49,947 nucleotides of DNA from contig NZ_JABFMP010000040.1 of assembly GCF_013359595.1 (NCBI RefSeq), positions 1 to 49,947 on the forward strand. The letters are read 5' to 3'. Under the pieces are notes generated by a model, which saw nothing but the letters and a program-made list of their open reading frames with translations, was not told the DNA's origin and made no database searches. A program made the position numbers and the translations under genes. Origin of the DNA: Pseudomonas sp. C1C7. GTDB taxonomy: Bacteria > Pseudomonadota > Gammaproteobacteria > Pseudomonadales > Pseudomonadaceae. This document shows, piece by piece, positions 8,767 through 15,999 of this stretch (position 1 is the stretch's first letter; each line of letters begins with the position of its first letter).

Positions 8767-8842
8767 CGATAGCGCTCCGTGTCGCACGAATCTTTATAGG
8801 TGCTGATCGGCATCCGAAGATGCGAATCAATTGCATTGGCTA

Positions 8843-8889
8843 TAACGAGACGTACGAGGGTTCACTATCGAGTAAAAATAATTCTCATT
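8843..8889 (-). promoter_or_regulatory. hxuA ECF-type promoter overlapped by a Fur-like box
   Basis: The minus strand has TTTTTACT (8878-8871), N18, then CGTCTCGTTA (8852-8843), identical in layout to the hemO promoter. AATGAGAATTATTTTT (about 8888-8873) resembles a Fur box and covers the -35, which fits iron repression of a sigma-dependent promoter. The predicted leader is about 75 nt. Confidence 0.6.
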
Positions 8890-9854
8890 CAGTTCAGGAT
8901 GACCAGCGCCGGGTATTCCTTGAGCTTGGCCGAGGTGATGTGAGCCAGGGAGCGCACCACGTCCAGCGGCTGATCGAGACGGTAGTTTCCGGTGACCGCC
9001 ACATCCGCCAACTGCTCGTTGGTGTTGATGATGAAGCCCGGGTAGTAGCGACGCAGTTCCGCCAGCACCTGGCTCAGCGGACAGTTTTCGAACACCAGGC
9101 GACCCTGGACCCAGGCCAGGTCGGTGGCGGCATCGAGCTTGGCCGGGCGGTCGAAACCGTTGGGGCCGATGCGAATGCTTTCCCCGGCGCTCAGGCGTAC
9201 CCGCGCATCATCGCGGGTGGCGCGCAGGTCGACATCGCCACGCTGCACGCGAACCTGGGCCACGCCATCCAGATAACGCACGGCGAAGGCGGTGTCGCGA
9301 ACGCTGGCGGTGACCGGACCTGCGTCGATTTCCAGCGGCTCGCCGCGAGGGGATTGCACCTCGAAATACGCCTCGCCCTGATACAGCCGAGCGACCCGTT
9401 GCTGATCGTTGATGGTGCTGGAAAACGCCGAGTTGGTATTGAGCAATACCTTCGAGCCATCCTCCAGTTGCAGGCGCTGGCGCTCGCCGACCACAGTCAG
9501 GTGATCGGCCTGCAGGCGCATCGGCAGGTTGCTGAAACTGAACAGACCGAGGATCAGCACGGCGGCGGTGGCCAGGGGTTTCCAGTGCGGACGCAGGCGC
9601 GACAGCACGCTGATTTTGGCCGGGCGAGAGGCGAGATTCTGCGCGCACTGCGTGACCTGCGGGCCGTTCCAGATCGCCTGGGCCTTGGCAAATGCGTCGG
9701 CATGGGCCGGGTCGGCGGCGAGCCAATCGTGGAACTGGCGAGACTGTTCTTCGCTCGGGCTGTCCAGCACGATCAGCCAGTCCATAGCCTGGTCCATCGC
9801 GTCTGCAGGGTCCTGCGCCGATGAAGGCGAAGGGGAGCGGTGGGTGTCCGTCAC
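8889..9854 (-). CDS. hxuR: FecR-family sigma regulator (HxuR-like)
   Basis: A 321-residue cytoplasmic-membrane regulator that relays the receptor signal to the ECF sigma factor. The N-terminal ~90 residues (AMDWLIVLDSPSEEQSRQFHDWLA) form the FecR N-terminal sigma-binding domain. One TM segment lies at about 91-111, followed by the periplasmic FecR domain (GERQRLQLEDGSKVLLNTNS) and a C-terminal STN-like interaction region (LSQVLAELRRYYPG). The GTG at 9854 is preferred: AGGA precedes it by 6 nt, while the longer reading frame runs into a repeat. It lies between the sigma gene and the receptor gene on one strand, the usual order of such systems. Whether it acts as an anti-sigma factor or a positive regulator cannot be told from sequence. 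Confidence 0.92.
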   Translation of the reverse strand: MTDTHRSPSPSSAQDPADAMDQAMDWLIVLDSPSEEQSRQFHDWLAADPAHADAFAKAQAIWNGPQVTQCAQNLASRPAKISVLSRLRPHWKPLATAAVLILGLFSFSNLPMRLQADHLTVVGERQRLQLEDGSKVLLNTNSAFSSTINDQQRVARLYQGEAYFEVQSPRGEPLEIDAGPVTASVRDTAFAVRYLDGVAQVRVQRGDVDLRATRDDARVRLSAGESIRIGPNGFDRPAKLDAATDLAWVQGRLVFENCPLSQVLAELRRYYPGFIINTNEQLADVAVTGNYRLDQPLDVVRSLAHITSAKLKEYPALVILN

Positions 9855-9887
9855 GGTGTGTCCTCGGGCTTTTGCAAAGCAGTTTCG

Positions 9888-9965
9888 AGCTTCAAGCTGC
9901 AAGCTGCAAGTTTGGTCAGGCGATTGGTTTGCCGTTTTTTACTTGCGGCTTGCAGCTTAAAGCTT
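9888..9965. repeat. Imperfect inverted repeat between hxuI and hxuR
   Basis: Two ~23-nt arms rich in AAGCTGCAAG (9888-9910) and CTTGCAGCTT (9942-9965) face each other around a 31-nt loop. It occupies nearly all of the gap between the sigma and FecR genes and would fold in the transcript. It could set their expression ratio (inference). Confidence 0.7.
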
Positions 9966-10475
9966 GGAGCTGCGTCCTGCGACGCCGATACAGATGCTCA
10001 TGATCAGTTTCAGTTCCTTCTGCACCGTGCTCAACGAGACGTCGAGCTTTTGCGCGATCTCGAGGTAGCTGTGACCGTGCAGGCGGCTGAGGATGAAGAT
10101 CTGTTGCTGGCGGGGGCTGAGTTGACTGAGGCGCACGTTCAAACGCTCGAGCAGTTGTTCGGCATGGGCGGCATCTTCGGCGCTGCTGGCGGGGGCGGCG
10201 ACGCTTTCCACGACCTCCAGCGGCACGTCATCGACCATGGTCCGTGAATGGATGCGCCGCGCACGCAAATGGTCCAGCGCCAGGTTGCGGGCGGTCTGGA
10301 AAACGAAAGGTTCCAGATGATCGATGGCCCGCTCGCTGAGCGCGCGGGCCACCCGCAGGTAAGTCTCCTGCAGGAGATCCTCGGCGGTGCTGTGGTTATT
10401 GACCATCCGCTCCAGCGTGCGCAGCAGAGAGACTCGCTGGGTGATGAAGACGTCGTTGAAGCGCGATTGACTCAC
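9957..10475 (-). CDS. hxuI: FecI-type ECF sigma factor (HxuI-like)
   Basis: A 172-residue iron-starvation sigma factor. Region 2 includes the AEDLLQETYLRVARAL and FVFQTARNLALDHLRARR helices (promoter melting and -10 recognition). Region 4 contains LSPRQQQIFILSRLHGHSYLEIAQKLDVSLSTVQKEL, the -35-binding helix-turn-helix. The start is GTG at 10475 (MSQSRFNDVF). A near-perfect Fur-box palindrome lies 26-44 nt upstream, so the gene should be iron-repressed. The gene is first in the order sigma, FecR, receptor, heme oxygenase, and very probably directs transcription from the matching promoters before hxuA and hemO. Assignment to HxuI rather than HasI rests on the gene order and on the absence of a hemophore gene. 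Confidence 0.92.
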   Translation of the reverse strand: MSQSRFNDVFITQRVSLLRTLERMVNNHSTAEDLLQETYLRVARALSERAIDHLEPFVFQTARNLALDHLRARRIHSRTMVDDVPLEVVESVAAPASSAEDAAHAEQLLERLNVRLSQLSPRQQQIFILSRLHGHSYLEIAQKLDVSLSTVQKELKLIMSICIGVAGRSSKL

Positions 10476-10500
10476 GGGAGGACCTGATCCATTTCGAGCG

Positions 10501-10519
10501 AATGATAATGCTTATCATC
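10501..10519 (-). promoter_or_regulatory. Fur box upstream of hxuI
   Basis: ATGATAA-TGC-TTATCAT (10502-10518) is a perfect inverted repeat that matches the GATAATGATAATCATTATC Fur consensus at most positions. It lies just upstream of the sigma-factor start. Confidence 0.88.
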
Positions 10520-10565
10520 TACTCGAGTGGTCAAGCACTGATTTGTGAAGTTTGCACTTTTGACG

Positions 10566-11030
10566 TTAGACGCGACCCTGCAAATAGGTCGCGTAGTCCG
10601 GGATGCGGTGCGGGTGCGCCTGCTCCATCAACGGGCTGCTGAGCAGGTAGTCGGCGCTGCATTCATTGCAGGCCACCGGAATGTTCCAGACCGCCGCCAC
10701 CCGCAGCAACGCCTTGATATCCGGGTCGTGGGGTTGCGGTTCGAACGGGTCCCAGAAGAACACCAGCATGTCGACCCGTTGCTCGGCAATTTGCGCGCCG
10801 AGCTGTTGATCGCCACCCAGCGGACCGCTGATCATGCTTTCTACGGGCAGGTCGAGACGTTGTTGCAATAACAAACCCGTGGTGCCGGTGGCGACCAGCT
10901 GATGCTGGGCGAGGCGATGTTTCTGGCGCTCGGCCCAGTCCAGCAAAAACACTTTGCAATGGTCATGGGCGACCAGGGCGATACGCTTGCGCGCCGCCAT
11001 GGTTTTTTCGGTGAAGGTGATGCCGATCAT
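10566..11030 (-). CDS. mgsA: Methylglyoxal synthase
   Basis: This cytoplasmic enzyme converts dihydroxyacetone phosphate to methylglyoxal and phosphate, a bypass that relieves triose-phosphate build-up. The 154-residue protein shows the phosphate-binding ATGTTG motif, SGPLGGDQQ with the catalytic aspartate, and FFWDPFEPQPHDPD with the second conserved aspartate. The length equals the usual family size. The start at 11030 (MIGITFTEKT) has GGAG 11 nt upstream; a shorter start at 11000 (MAARKRIALVAH) lacks a ribosome-binding site. It lies beside gap, both on the minus strand, which is metabolically apt since both act at the triose-phosphate level. A palindrome separates them. Confidence 0.95.
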   Translation of the reverse strand: MIGITFTEKTMAARKRIALVAHDHCKVFLLDWAERQKHRLAQHQLVATGTTGLLLQQRLDLPVESMISGPLGGDQQLGAQIAEQRVDMLVFFWDPFEPQPHDPDIKALLRVAAVWNIPVACNECSADYLLSSPLMEQAHPHRIPDYATYLQGRV

Positions 11031-11068
11031 CAGACGTGCTGCTCCATAAAGATTCACACACACGCTTT

Positions 11069-11153
11069 TGTAGGAGCTGCCGAAGGCTGCGATCTTTTCG
11101 GCGCAAGTGCCGGCGCTAAGGTCAAAAGATCGCAGCCTTCGGCAGCTCCTACA
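11069..11153. repeat. Intergenic palindrome, GAAGGCTGCGATC family
   Basis: TGTAGGAGCTGCCGAAGGC and its exact complement close an 85-nt element between gap and mgsA. It may end the gap transcript. Confidence 0.9.
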
Positions 11154-11167
11154 CCAGCGAGCAGCGA

Positions 11168-12169
11168 TTACTCGGCGTTGCAGAGCGCCAGGCAGTTATC
11201 GAGCATGCGGTTGGAGAAGCCCCACTCGTTGTCATACCAGGCCAGAACCTTGAGCAGCTTGCCGCTGGACTTGGTGTGATTGGCGTCGAAGATCGACGAC
11301 AGCGGGTTGTGGTTGAAGTCGCTGGAAACCAGCGGCAGGGCGTTGTAGCCGAGAATCTTCGAATGCTGGCTGGCCTGCTTGAGCAGCGCGTTGACATCCT
11401 CGGCGCTGGCTTCTTTCTTCAGCTGCACGGTCAGGTCCACCAGCGACACGTTGATCACCGGCACGCGTACCGCCATGCCCGTCAGCTTGCCCGCCAGTTC
11501 CGGCAGCACCAGGCCCACGGCTTCGGCGGCGCCGGTCTTGCTCGGGATCATGTTCTGGGTGGCGGAACGGGCGCGGTACGGGTCGGAGTGGTAAACGTCG
11601 GTCAGGTTCTGGTCGTTGGTGTAGGCATGGATGGTGGTCATCAGGCCACTTTCGATGCCCAGTTCGCGGTGCAGCACCTGGGCCACCGGGGCCAGGCAGT
11701 TAGTGGTGCACGACGCGTTGGAAATGATCTGGTGCGACTGGCGCAGAATGTCGTGGTTGACCCCATAGACCACAGTGGCGTCGGCGCCTTTGGCCGGCGC
11801 GGAGATAATCACTTTGCGGGCGCCGGCGGTGATATGCGCGGCGGCTTTTGCACGGTCGGTGAACAGACCGGTGCATTCGAACACCACGTCAATCTTCTCC
11901 GCGGCCCAAGGCAGGTCGGCGGGATTGCGAATGGCGCTGACCGCAATACGGTCACCATTGACGGTCAGGCTTTCCTGATCGTGCTGGACATCGGCCTCGA
12001 ACGTGCCGTGAACCGTGTCGTACTTGAGCAAATGAGCGTTGATCGCGCTGTCGCCCAAGTCGTTGATGGCGACAATCTGCAGATCCTGACGGTAGCCCTG
12101 GGTATAGAGTGCGCGCAGGACGTTACGGCCGATCCGGCCAAAACCATTGATTGCGATTCGAAGAGTCAT
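11168..12169 (-). CDS. gap: Type I glyceraldehyde-3-phosphate dehydrogenase
   Basis: This cytoplasmic NAD-dependent enzyme oxidises glyceraldehyde-3-phosphate to 1,3-bisphosphoglycerate. The 333-residue protein has the Rossmann start RIAINGFGRIGRN, an aspartate after the second strand (AINDLGD) favouring NAD, the catalytic cysteine in NASCTTNCLAP (C154) and the activating histidine (H181, TIHAYTND). The C-terminal AWYDNEWGFSNRM is diagnostic. It is divergent from edd across 221 nt. A TTGT-N7-ACAA HexR-type site lies 24 nt upstream of the start, so it should be induced with the Entner-Doudoroff genes when KDPG accumulates. This is the glycolytic copy associated with glucose catabolism. Confidence 0.97.
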   Translation of the reverse strand: MTLRIAINGFGRIGRNVLRALYTQGYRQDLQIVAINDLGDSAINAHLLKYDTVHGTFEADVQHDQESLTVNGDRIAVSAIRNPADLPWAAEKIDVVFECTGLFTDRAKAAAHITAGARKVIISAPAKGADATVVYGVNHDILRQSHQIISNASCTTNCLAPVAQVLHRELGIESGLMTTIHAYTNDQNLTDVYHSDPYRARSATQNMIPSKTGAAEAVGLVLPELAGKLTGMAVRVPVINVSLVDLTVQLKKEASAEDVNALLKQASQHSKILGYNALPLVSSDFNHNPLSSIFDANHTKSSGKLLKVLAWYDNEWGFSNRMLDNCLALCNAE

Positions 12170-12192
12170 AGATCAGCGCTACCGTCGTTTTG

Positions 12193-12207
12193 TTGTTGGA
12201 ATTACAA
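12193..12207. promoter_or_regulatory. HexR operator of gap
   Basis: TTGTTGGAATTACAA is an exact match to the TTGT-N7-ACAA operator described for HexR in Pseudomonas putida. It sits 24 nt before the gap start codon. Confidence 0.75.
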
Positions 12208-12254
12208 GATTATTCGCAAAAAAATAGAAAACAAGCCTTTTTGATGGCAATATT

Positions 12255-12269
12255 TTATTCAATCTACAA
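12255..12269. promoter_or_regulatory. Possible degenerate HexR operator of edd
   Basis: TTAT-N7-ACAA differs by one base from the gap site. It lies 122 nt before edd in the divergent promoter region; binding is uncertain. Confidence 0.35.
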
Positions 12270-12390
12270 CGAGTGACCTGAACCAACTGGTCCAACCGAT
12301 CGAGAAAACCGTCTGTCATCCCATCGACAACGGCGTTTGATCAGCATAGACAATCAGGTCCGCCACATCCGTTAGCCTGGAGTTCTACAC

Positions 12391-14217
12391 ATGCATCCCC
12401 GCGTCCTTGAGGTCACCGAACGCCTTATCGCCCGCAGTCGCGCCACGCGTGAGGCTTACCTTGCATTGATCCGTGGCGCAGCCAGCGACGGGCCGATGCG
12501 CGGCAAACTGCAGTGCGCCAACTTCGCCCACGGCGTGGCCGGTTGCGGCAGCGATGACAAGCACAGCCTGCGAATGATGAATTCCGCCAACATCGCAATT
12601 GTTTCGTCATATAACGACATGCTCTCGGCGCACCAGCCGTACGAAGTCTTTCCCGAACTGATCAAGAAGGCCCTGCGCGAGATCGGCTCGGTCGGCCAGT
12701 TCGCCGGTGGCACCCCGGCGATGTGCGATGGCGTGACCCAGGGCGAGCCGGGCATGGAACTGAGCCTGCCCAGCCGCGAAGTGATTGCGCTGTCCACCGC
12801 CGTGGCCCTGTCCCACAACATGTTCGACGGCGCGCTGATGCTCGGCATCTGCGACAAGATCGTCCCGGGGCTGATGATGGGCGCGCTGCGTTTCGGTCAT
12901 CTGCCGATGATCTTCGTGCCTGGCGGGCCGATGGTCTCGGGCATTTCCAACAAGCAGAAAGCCGATGTGCGCCAGCGCTACGCCGAAGGCAAGGCCACCC
13001 GTGAAGAGCTGCTGGAATCGGAAATGAATTCCTACCACAGCCCTGGCACCTGCACCTTCTACGGCACCGCCAACACCAACCAGTTGCTGATGGAAGTCAT
13101 GGGCCTGCACTTGCCGGGCGCATCCTTCGTCAACCCGAACACCCCATTGCGCGATGCCCTGACCCGCGAGGCGGCGCATCAGGTGACGCGCCTGACCAAA
13201 CAGAACGGCAGCTTCCTGCCGATCGGCGAGATCGTCGACGAGCGTTCGATCGTCAACTCCATCGTTGCCCTCAACGCCACCGGCGGCTCGACCAACCACA
13301 CCCTGCACATGCCGGCCATCGCCATGGCGGCGGGCATCCAGCTGACCTGGCAGGACATGGCCGACCTTTCCGAGGTGGTGCCAACCCTGAGCCACGTCTA
13401 TCCGAACGGCAAAGCCGACATCAACCACTTCCAGGCCGCGGGCGGCATGTCGTTCCTGATCCGCGAACTGCTGGAAGCCGGGCTGCTCCACGACAACGTC
13501 AACACCGTGATGGGCCACGGCCTGAGCCGCTACACCCAGGAACCGTTCCTCGACAACGGCGAGCTGGTATGGCGTGAAGGCGTGACCGAGAGCCTCGACG
13601 AAAGCATCCTGCGTCCGGTAGCCCGTGCGTTCTCGCCAGAGGGCGGCCTGCGGGTGATGGAAGGCAACCTCGGCCGTGGCGTGATGAAGGTTTCGGCGGT
13701 AGCGCTGGAAAACCAGATCGTCGAAGCCCCGGCCATGGTGTTCCAGGATCAGCAGGACCTGGCCGATGCGTTCAAGGCCGGTTTGCTGGAGAAGGATTTC
13801 GTCGCGGTGATGCGCTTCCAGGGCCCGCGTTCCAACGGCATGCCGGAACTGCACAAGATGACCCCGTTCCTCGGCGTGCTGCAGGATCGCGGCTTCAAGG
13901 TGGCGCTGGTCACCGACGGGCGCATGTCCGGCGCGTCGGGGAAAATCCCGGCGGCGATTCACGTCAGTCCCGAAGCTTATGTGGGCGGCGCTTTGGCGCG
14001 GGTGCAAGAGGGCGATATCATCCGCGTCGATGGCGTCAAAGGCACCCTGGAGATCAAGGTGGACGCCGAGGAATTCGCAGCGCGCACGCCGGCCAAGGGC
14101 CTGTTGGGCAACAACATCGGCACCGGTCGCGAGCTGTTCGGTTTCATGCGCATGGCCTTCAGCTCGGCGGAGCAGGGCGCCAGCGCCTTCACTTCTGCCC
14201 TGGAGACGCTTAATTGA
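12391..14217 (+). CDS. edd: 6-Phosphogluconate dehydratase
   Basis: This first Entner-Doudoroff enzyme dehydrates 6-phosphogluconate to KDPG in the cytoplasm. The 608 residues match the family length. Iron-sulfur ligand cysteines are recognisable in VAGCGSDDKHS, TPAMCDGVTQGEPGM and LGICDKIVPG, with STNHTLHMPA and TDGRMSGASGK as further IlvD/Edd landmarks. The ATG at 12391 has GGAG upstream. The stop codon overlaps the glk start by 4 nt, so edd and glk are translationally coupled. It is divergent from gap, with a HexR site in between. Confidence 0.98.
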   Translation: MHPRVLEVTERLIARSRATREAYLALIRGAASDGPMRGKLQCANFAHGVAGCGSDDKHSLRMMNSANIAIVSSYNDMLSAHQPYEVFPELIKKALREIGSVGQFAGGTPAMCDGVTQGEPGMELSLPSREVIALSTAVALSHNMFDGALMLGICDKIVPGLMMGALRFGHLPMIFVPGGPMVSGISNKQKADVRQRYAEGKATREELLESEMNSYHSPGTCTFYGTANTNQLLMEVMGLHLPGASFVNPNTPLRDALTREAAHQVTRLTKQNGSFLPIGEIVDERSIVNSIVALNATGGSTNHTLHMPAIAMAAGIQLTWQDMADLSEVVPTLSHVYPNGKADINHFQAAGGMSFLIRELLEAGLLHDNVNTVMGHGLSRYTQEPFLDNGELVWREGVTESLDESILRPVARAFSPEGGLRVMEGNLGRGVMKVSAVALENQIVEAPAMVFQDQQDLADAFKAGLLEKDFVAVMRFQGPRSNGMPELHKMTPFLGVLQDRGFKVALVTDGRMSGASGKIPAAIHVSPEAYVGGALARVQEGDIIRVDGVKGTLEIKVDAEEFAARTPAKGLLGNNIGTGRELFGFMRMAFSSAEQGASAFTSALETLN

Positions 14218-15170
14218 AACTGGCTTTGGTCGGTGACATCGGTGGGACCAACGCACGCTTCGCGTTGTGGAAAAACCAGCAGCTGGAATCGGTCCAGGTG
14301 CTGGCAACGGCCGACCATGCCAGCCCGGAAGAGGCGATCAGCCTGTACCTGAGCGGGCTGGGCCTGAAACCGGGCTCGATCGGTTCGGTGTGCCTGTCGG
14401 TGGCCGGCCCCGTGAGCGGCGATGAATTCAAGTTCACCAATAATCACTGGCGCCTGAGTCGCAAGGGCTTCTGCCAGACCTTGCAGGTGGAGCGCTTGCT
14501 GCTGGTCAACGACTTCTCGGCCATGGCGTTGGGCATGACCCGTTTGCAGCCGGGCGAATATCGCGTGGTCTGCGAAGGCTCGCCCGATCCGTCGCGTCCG
14601 GCGGTGGTGATCGGCCCGGGCACCGGCCTGGGCGTCGGCACCTTGCTCAATCTCGGCGAAGGGCGATTCTTCGCGCTGCCGGGGGAGGGCGGTCATGTCG
14701 ACCTGCCGCTCAGCAGCCCGCGGGAAACTCAGCTGTGGCAGCACCTGTTCAACGAGATCGGCCATGTCAGCGCCGAAACCGCGTTGAGCGGCGGCGGCTT
14801 GCCTCGGGTGTATCGGGCGATCTGTGCGGTGGACGGGCATGAACCGGTGCTCGACACGCCGGAAGCGATCACCGCCGCCGGCCTTGCGGGCGACCCGATT
14901 GCCCTGGAAGTGTTGGAGCAGTTCTGCTGCTGGCTCGGCCGTGTGGCCGGCAACAACGTGTTGACCACCGGTGGGCGCGGCGGGGTGTACATCGTAGGCG
15001 GCGTGATTCCGCGCTTTGCCGACTTCTTCCTCGAAAGCGGTTTTGCCCGGTGCTTTGCCGACAAGGGTTGCATGAGCGACTACTTCAAGGGGATACCGGT
15101 GTGGCTGGTGACGGCGCCGTATTCCGGGTTGATGGGGGCTGGGGTAGCCCTGGAACAATCCCTGATTTGA
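14214..15170 (+). CDS. glk: Glucokinase
   Basis: This cytoplasmic kinase phosphorylates glucose imported by the Gts transporter to glucose-6-phosphate, using ATP. The 318-residue protein has the ATP-binding GDIGGTNARFAL start, GPGTGLGVG, the EGGHVDLP segment and LSGGGLPRVY, all typical of the bacterial glucokinase (Glk) family rather than the ROK family. It starts at a TTG (14214) whose bases overlap the edd stop, with GGAG 9 nt upstream; the conserved MKLALVGDIGG N-terminus supports this unusual start. It is followed after 97 nt by the gltR-gltS regulatory pair, probably in the same transcript. Confidence 0.97.
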   Translation: MKLALVGDIGGTNARFALWKNQQLESVQVLATADHASPEEAISLYLSGLGLKPGSIGSVCLSVAGPVSGDEFKFTNNHWRLSRKGFCQTLQVERLLLVNDFSAMALGMTRLQPGEYRVVCEGSPDPSRPAVVIGPGTGLGVGTLLNLGEGRFFALPGEGGHVDLPLSSPRETQLWQHLFNEIGHVSAETALSGGGLPRVYRAICAVDGHEPVLDTPEAITAAGLAGDPIALEVLEQFCCWLGRVAGNNVLTTGGRGGVYIVGGVIPRFADFFLESGFARCFADKGCMSDYFKGIPVWLVTAPYSGLMGAGVALEQSLI

Positions 15171-15247
15171 AATGCGATCAAAATGTGGGGGCGGCGGTGA
15201 TGTGATGTTTGCAGGTTCAGCGCTTAAGGCATAATCCGCCCAATTCA

Positions 15248-15255
15248 AACAACAA
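15248..15255 (+). promoter_or_regulatory. Hfq/Crc A-rich motif before gltR
   Basis: AACAACAA matches AANAANAA and is adjacent to the ribosome-binding site (AAGGA). Confidence 0.6.
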
Positions 15256-15267
15256 GGACGCCGCCCC

Positions 15268-15999
15268 GTGAGCTCAGTCAACAAGTCGATTTTGTTGGTC
15301 GATGACGATCAAGAGATACGCGAGTTGCTGGACACCTACCTGACCCGCGCCGGTTTCCAGGTCCGTACCACGCCCGATGGCGCCGGTTTTCGCCAGGCCC
15401 TCAATGACGAGCCCAGCGACCTGGTGATTCTCGACGTGATGCTGCCGGACGAAGACGGCTTCAGTCTGTGTCGCTGGATTCGCCAGCATCCGCGCCGGGC
15501 GCAAGTGCCGATCATCATGCTCACCGCCAGTTCCGACGAGGCCGATCGGGTCATCGGTCTGGAGCTGGGCGCCGACGATTATCTCGGTAAACCTTTCAGC
15601 CCCCGTGAATTGCAGGCTCGCATCAAGGCCCTGTTGCGCCGTGCCCAGTTCGGTCAGGAGCGCTCCGGCGGTGAAGTGCTGGCCTTCGATGACTGGCGCC
15701 TGGACATGGTCAGCCACCGCCTGTTTCACATCGATGGCGAAGAGGTGATTCTCTCCGGCGCCGATTTCGCCCTGCTGAAACTGTTCCTCGATCACCCTCA
15801 GCAAATCCTCGACCGCGACACCATCGGCAACGCCACTCGGGGGCGCGAACTGATGCCGCTCGATCGCATCGTCGACATGGCGGTCAGTCGTCTGCGTCAG
15901 CGCCTGCGCGACACGGAAAAACCGCCGCGGTTGATTCGCACCGTACGCGGCAGCGGCTACCAACTGGCCGCCAATGTGGTCGCCAGCAATGGTCACTGA
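15268..15999 (+). CDS. gltR: OmpR-family response regulator GltR
   Basis: A 243-residue transcription regulator of the glucose-transport genes. The receiver domain (about 7-120) has the acidic pocket VDDD, the phospho-acceptor D56 in LVILDVMLPDEDG and the lysine in GKPFSP. The C-terminal winged helix (about 145-235) contains LSGADFALLKLFLDHP and DRIVDMAVSRLRQRLRD, ending in the winged RTVRGSGYQLAA. The start is GTG at 15268 with AAGGA 10 nt upstream. It overlaps the kinase gene by 11 nt. Its likely targets are the phased GTNAC sites before the isomerase, gtsA and oprB (inference). OmpR-type regulators bind direct repeats about one helical turn apart, which fits those sites. Confidence 0.96.
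   Translation: MSSVNKSILLVDDDQEIRELLDTYLTRAGFQVRTTPDGAGFRQALNDEPSDLVILDVMLPDEDGFSLCRWIRQHPRRAQVPIIMLTASSDEADRVIGLELGADDYLGKPFSPRELQARIKALLRRAQFGQERSGGEVLAFDDWRLDMVSHRLFHIDGEEVILSGADFALLKLFLDHPQQILDRDTIGNATRGRELMPLDRIVDMAVSRLRQRLRDTEKPPRLIRTVRGSGYQLAANVVASNGH

Noticed and set aside
6247..8772. 841-codon open frame on the plus strand opposite hxuA
   Set aside because: The minus strand encodes a full TonB receptor with signal peptide and conserved motifs; the opposite frame is a codon-bias artefact.
10566..11063. Longer methylglyoxal synthase start at 11063
   Set aside because: The extra 11 residues are not family-like, and the ATG at 11030 gives the usual length with an upstream GGAG.
12607..14307. 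Long frame opposite edd
   Set aside because: Translation is compositionally odd (Arg, His, Gly, Ala) and edd is certain.
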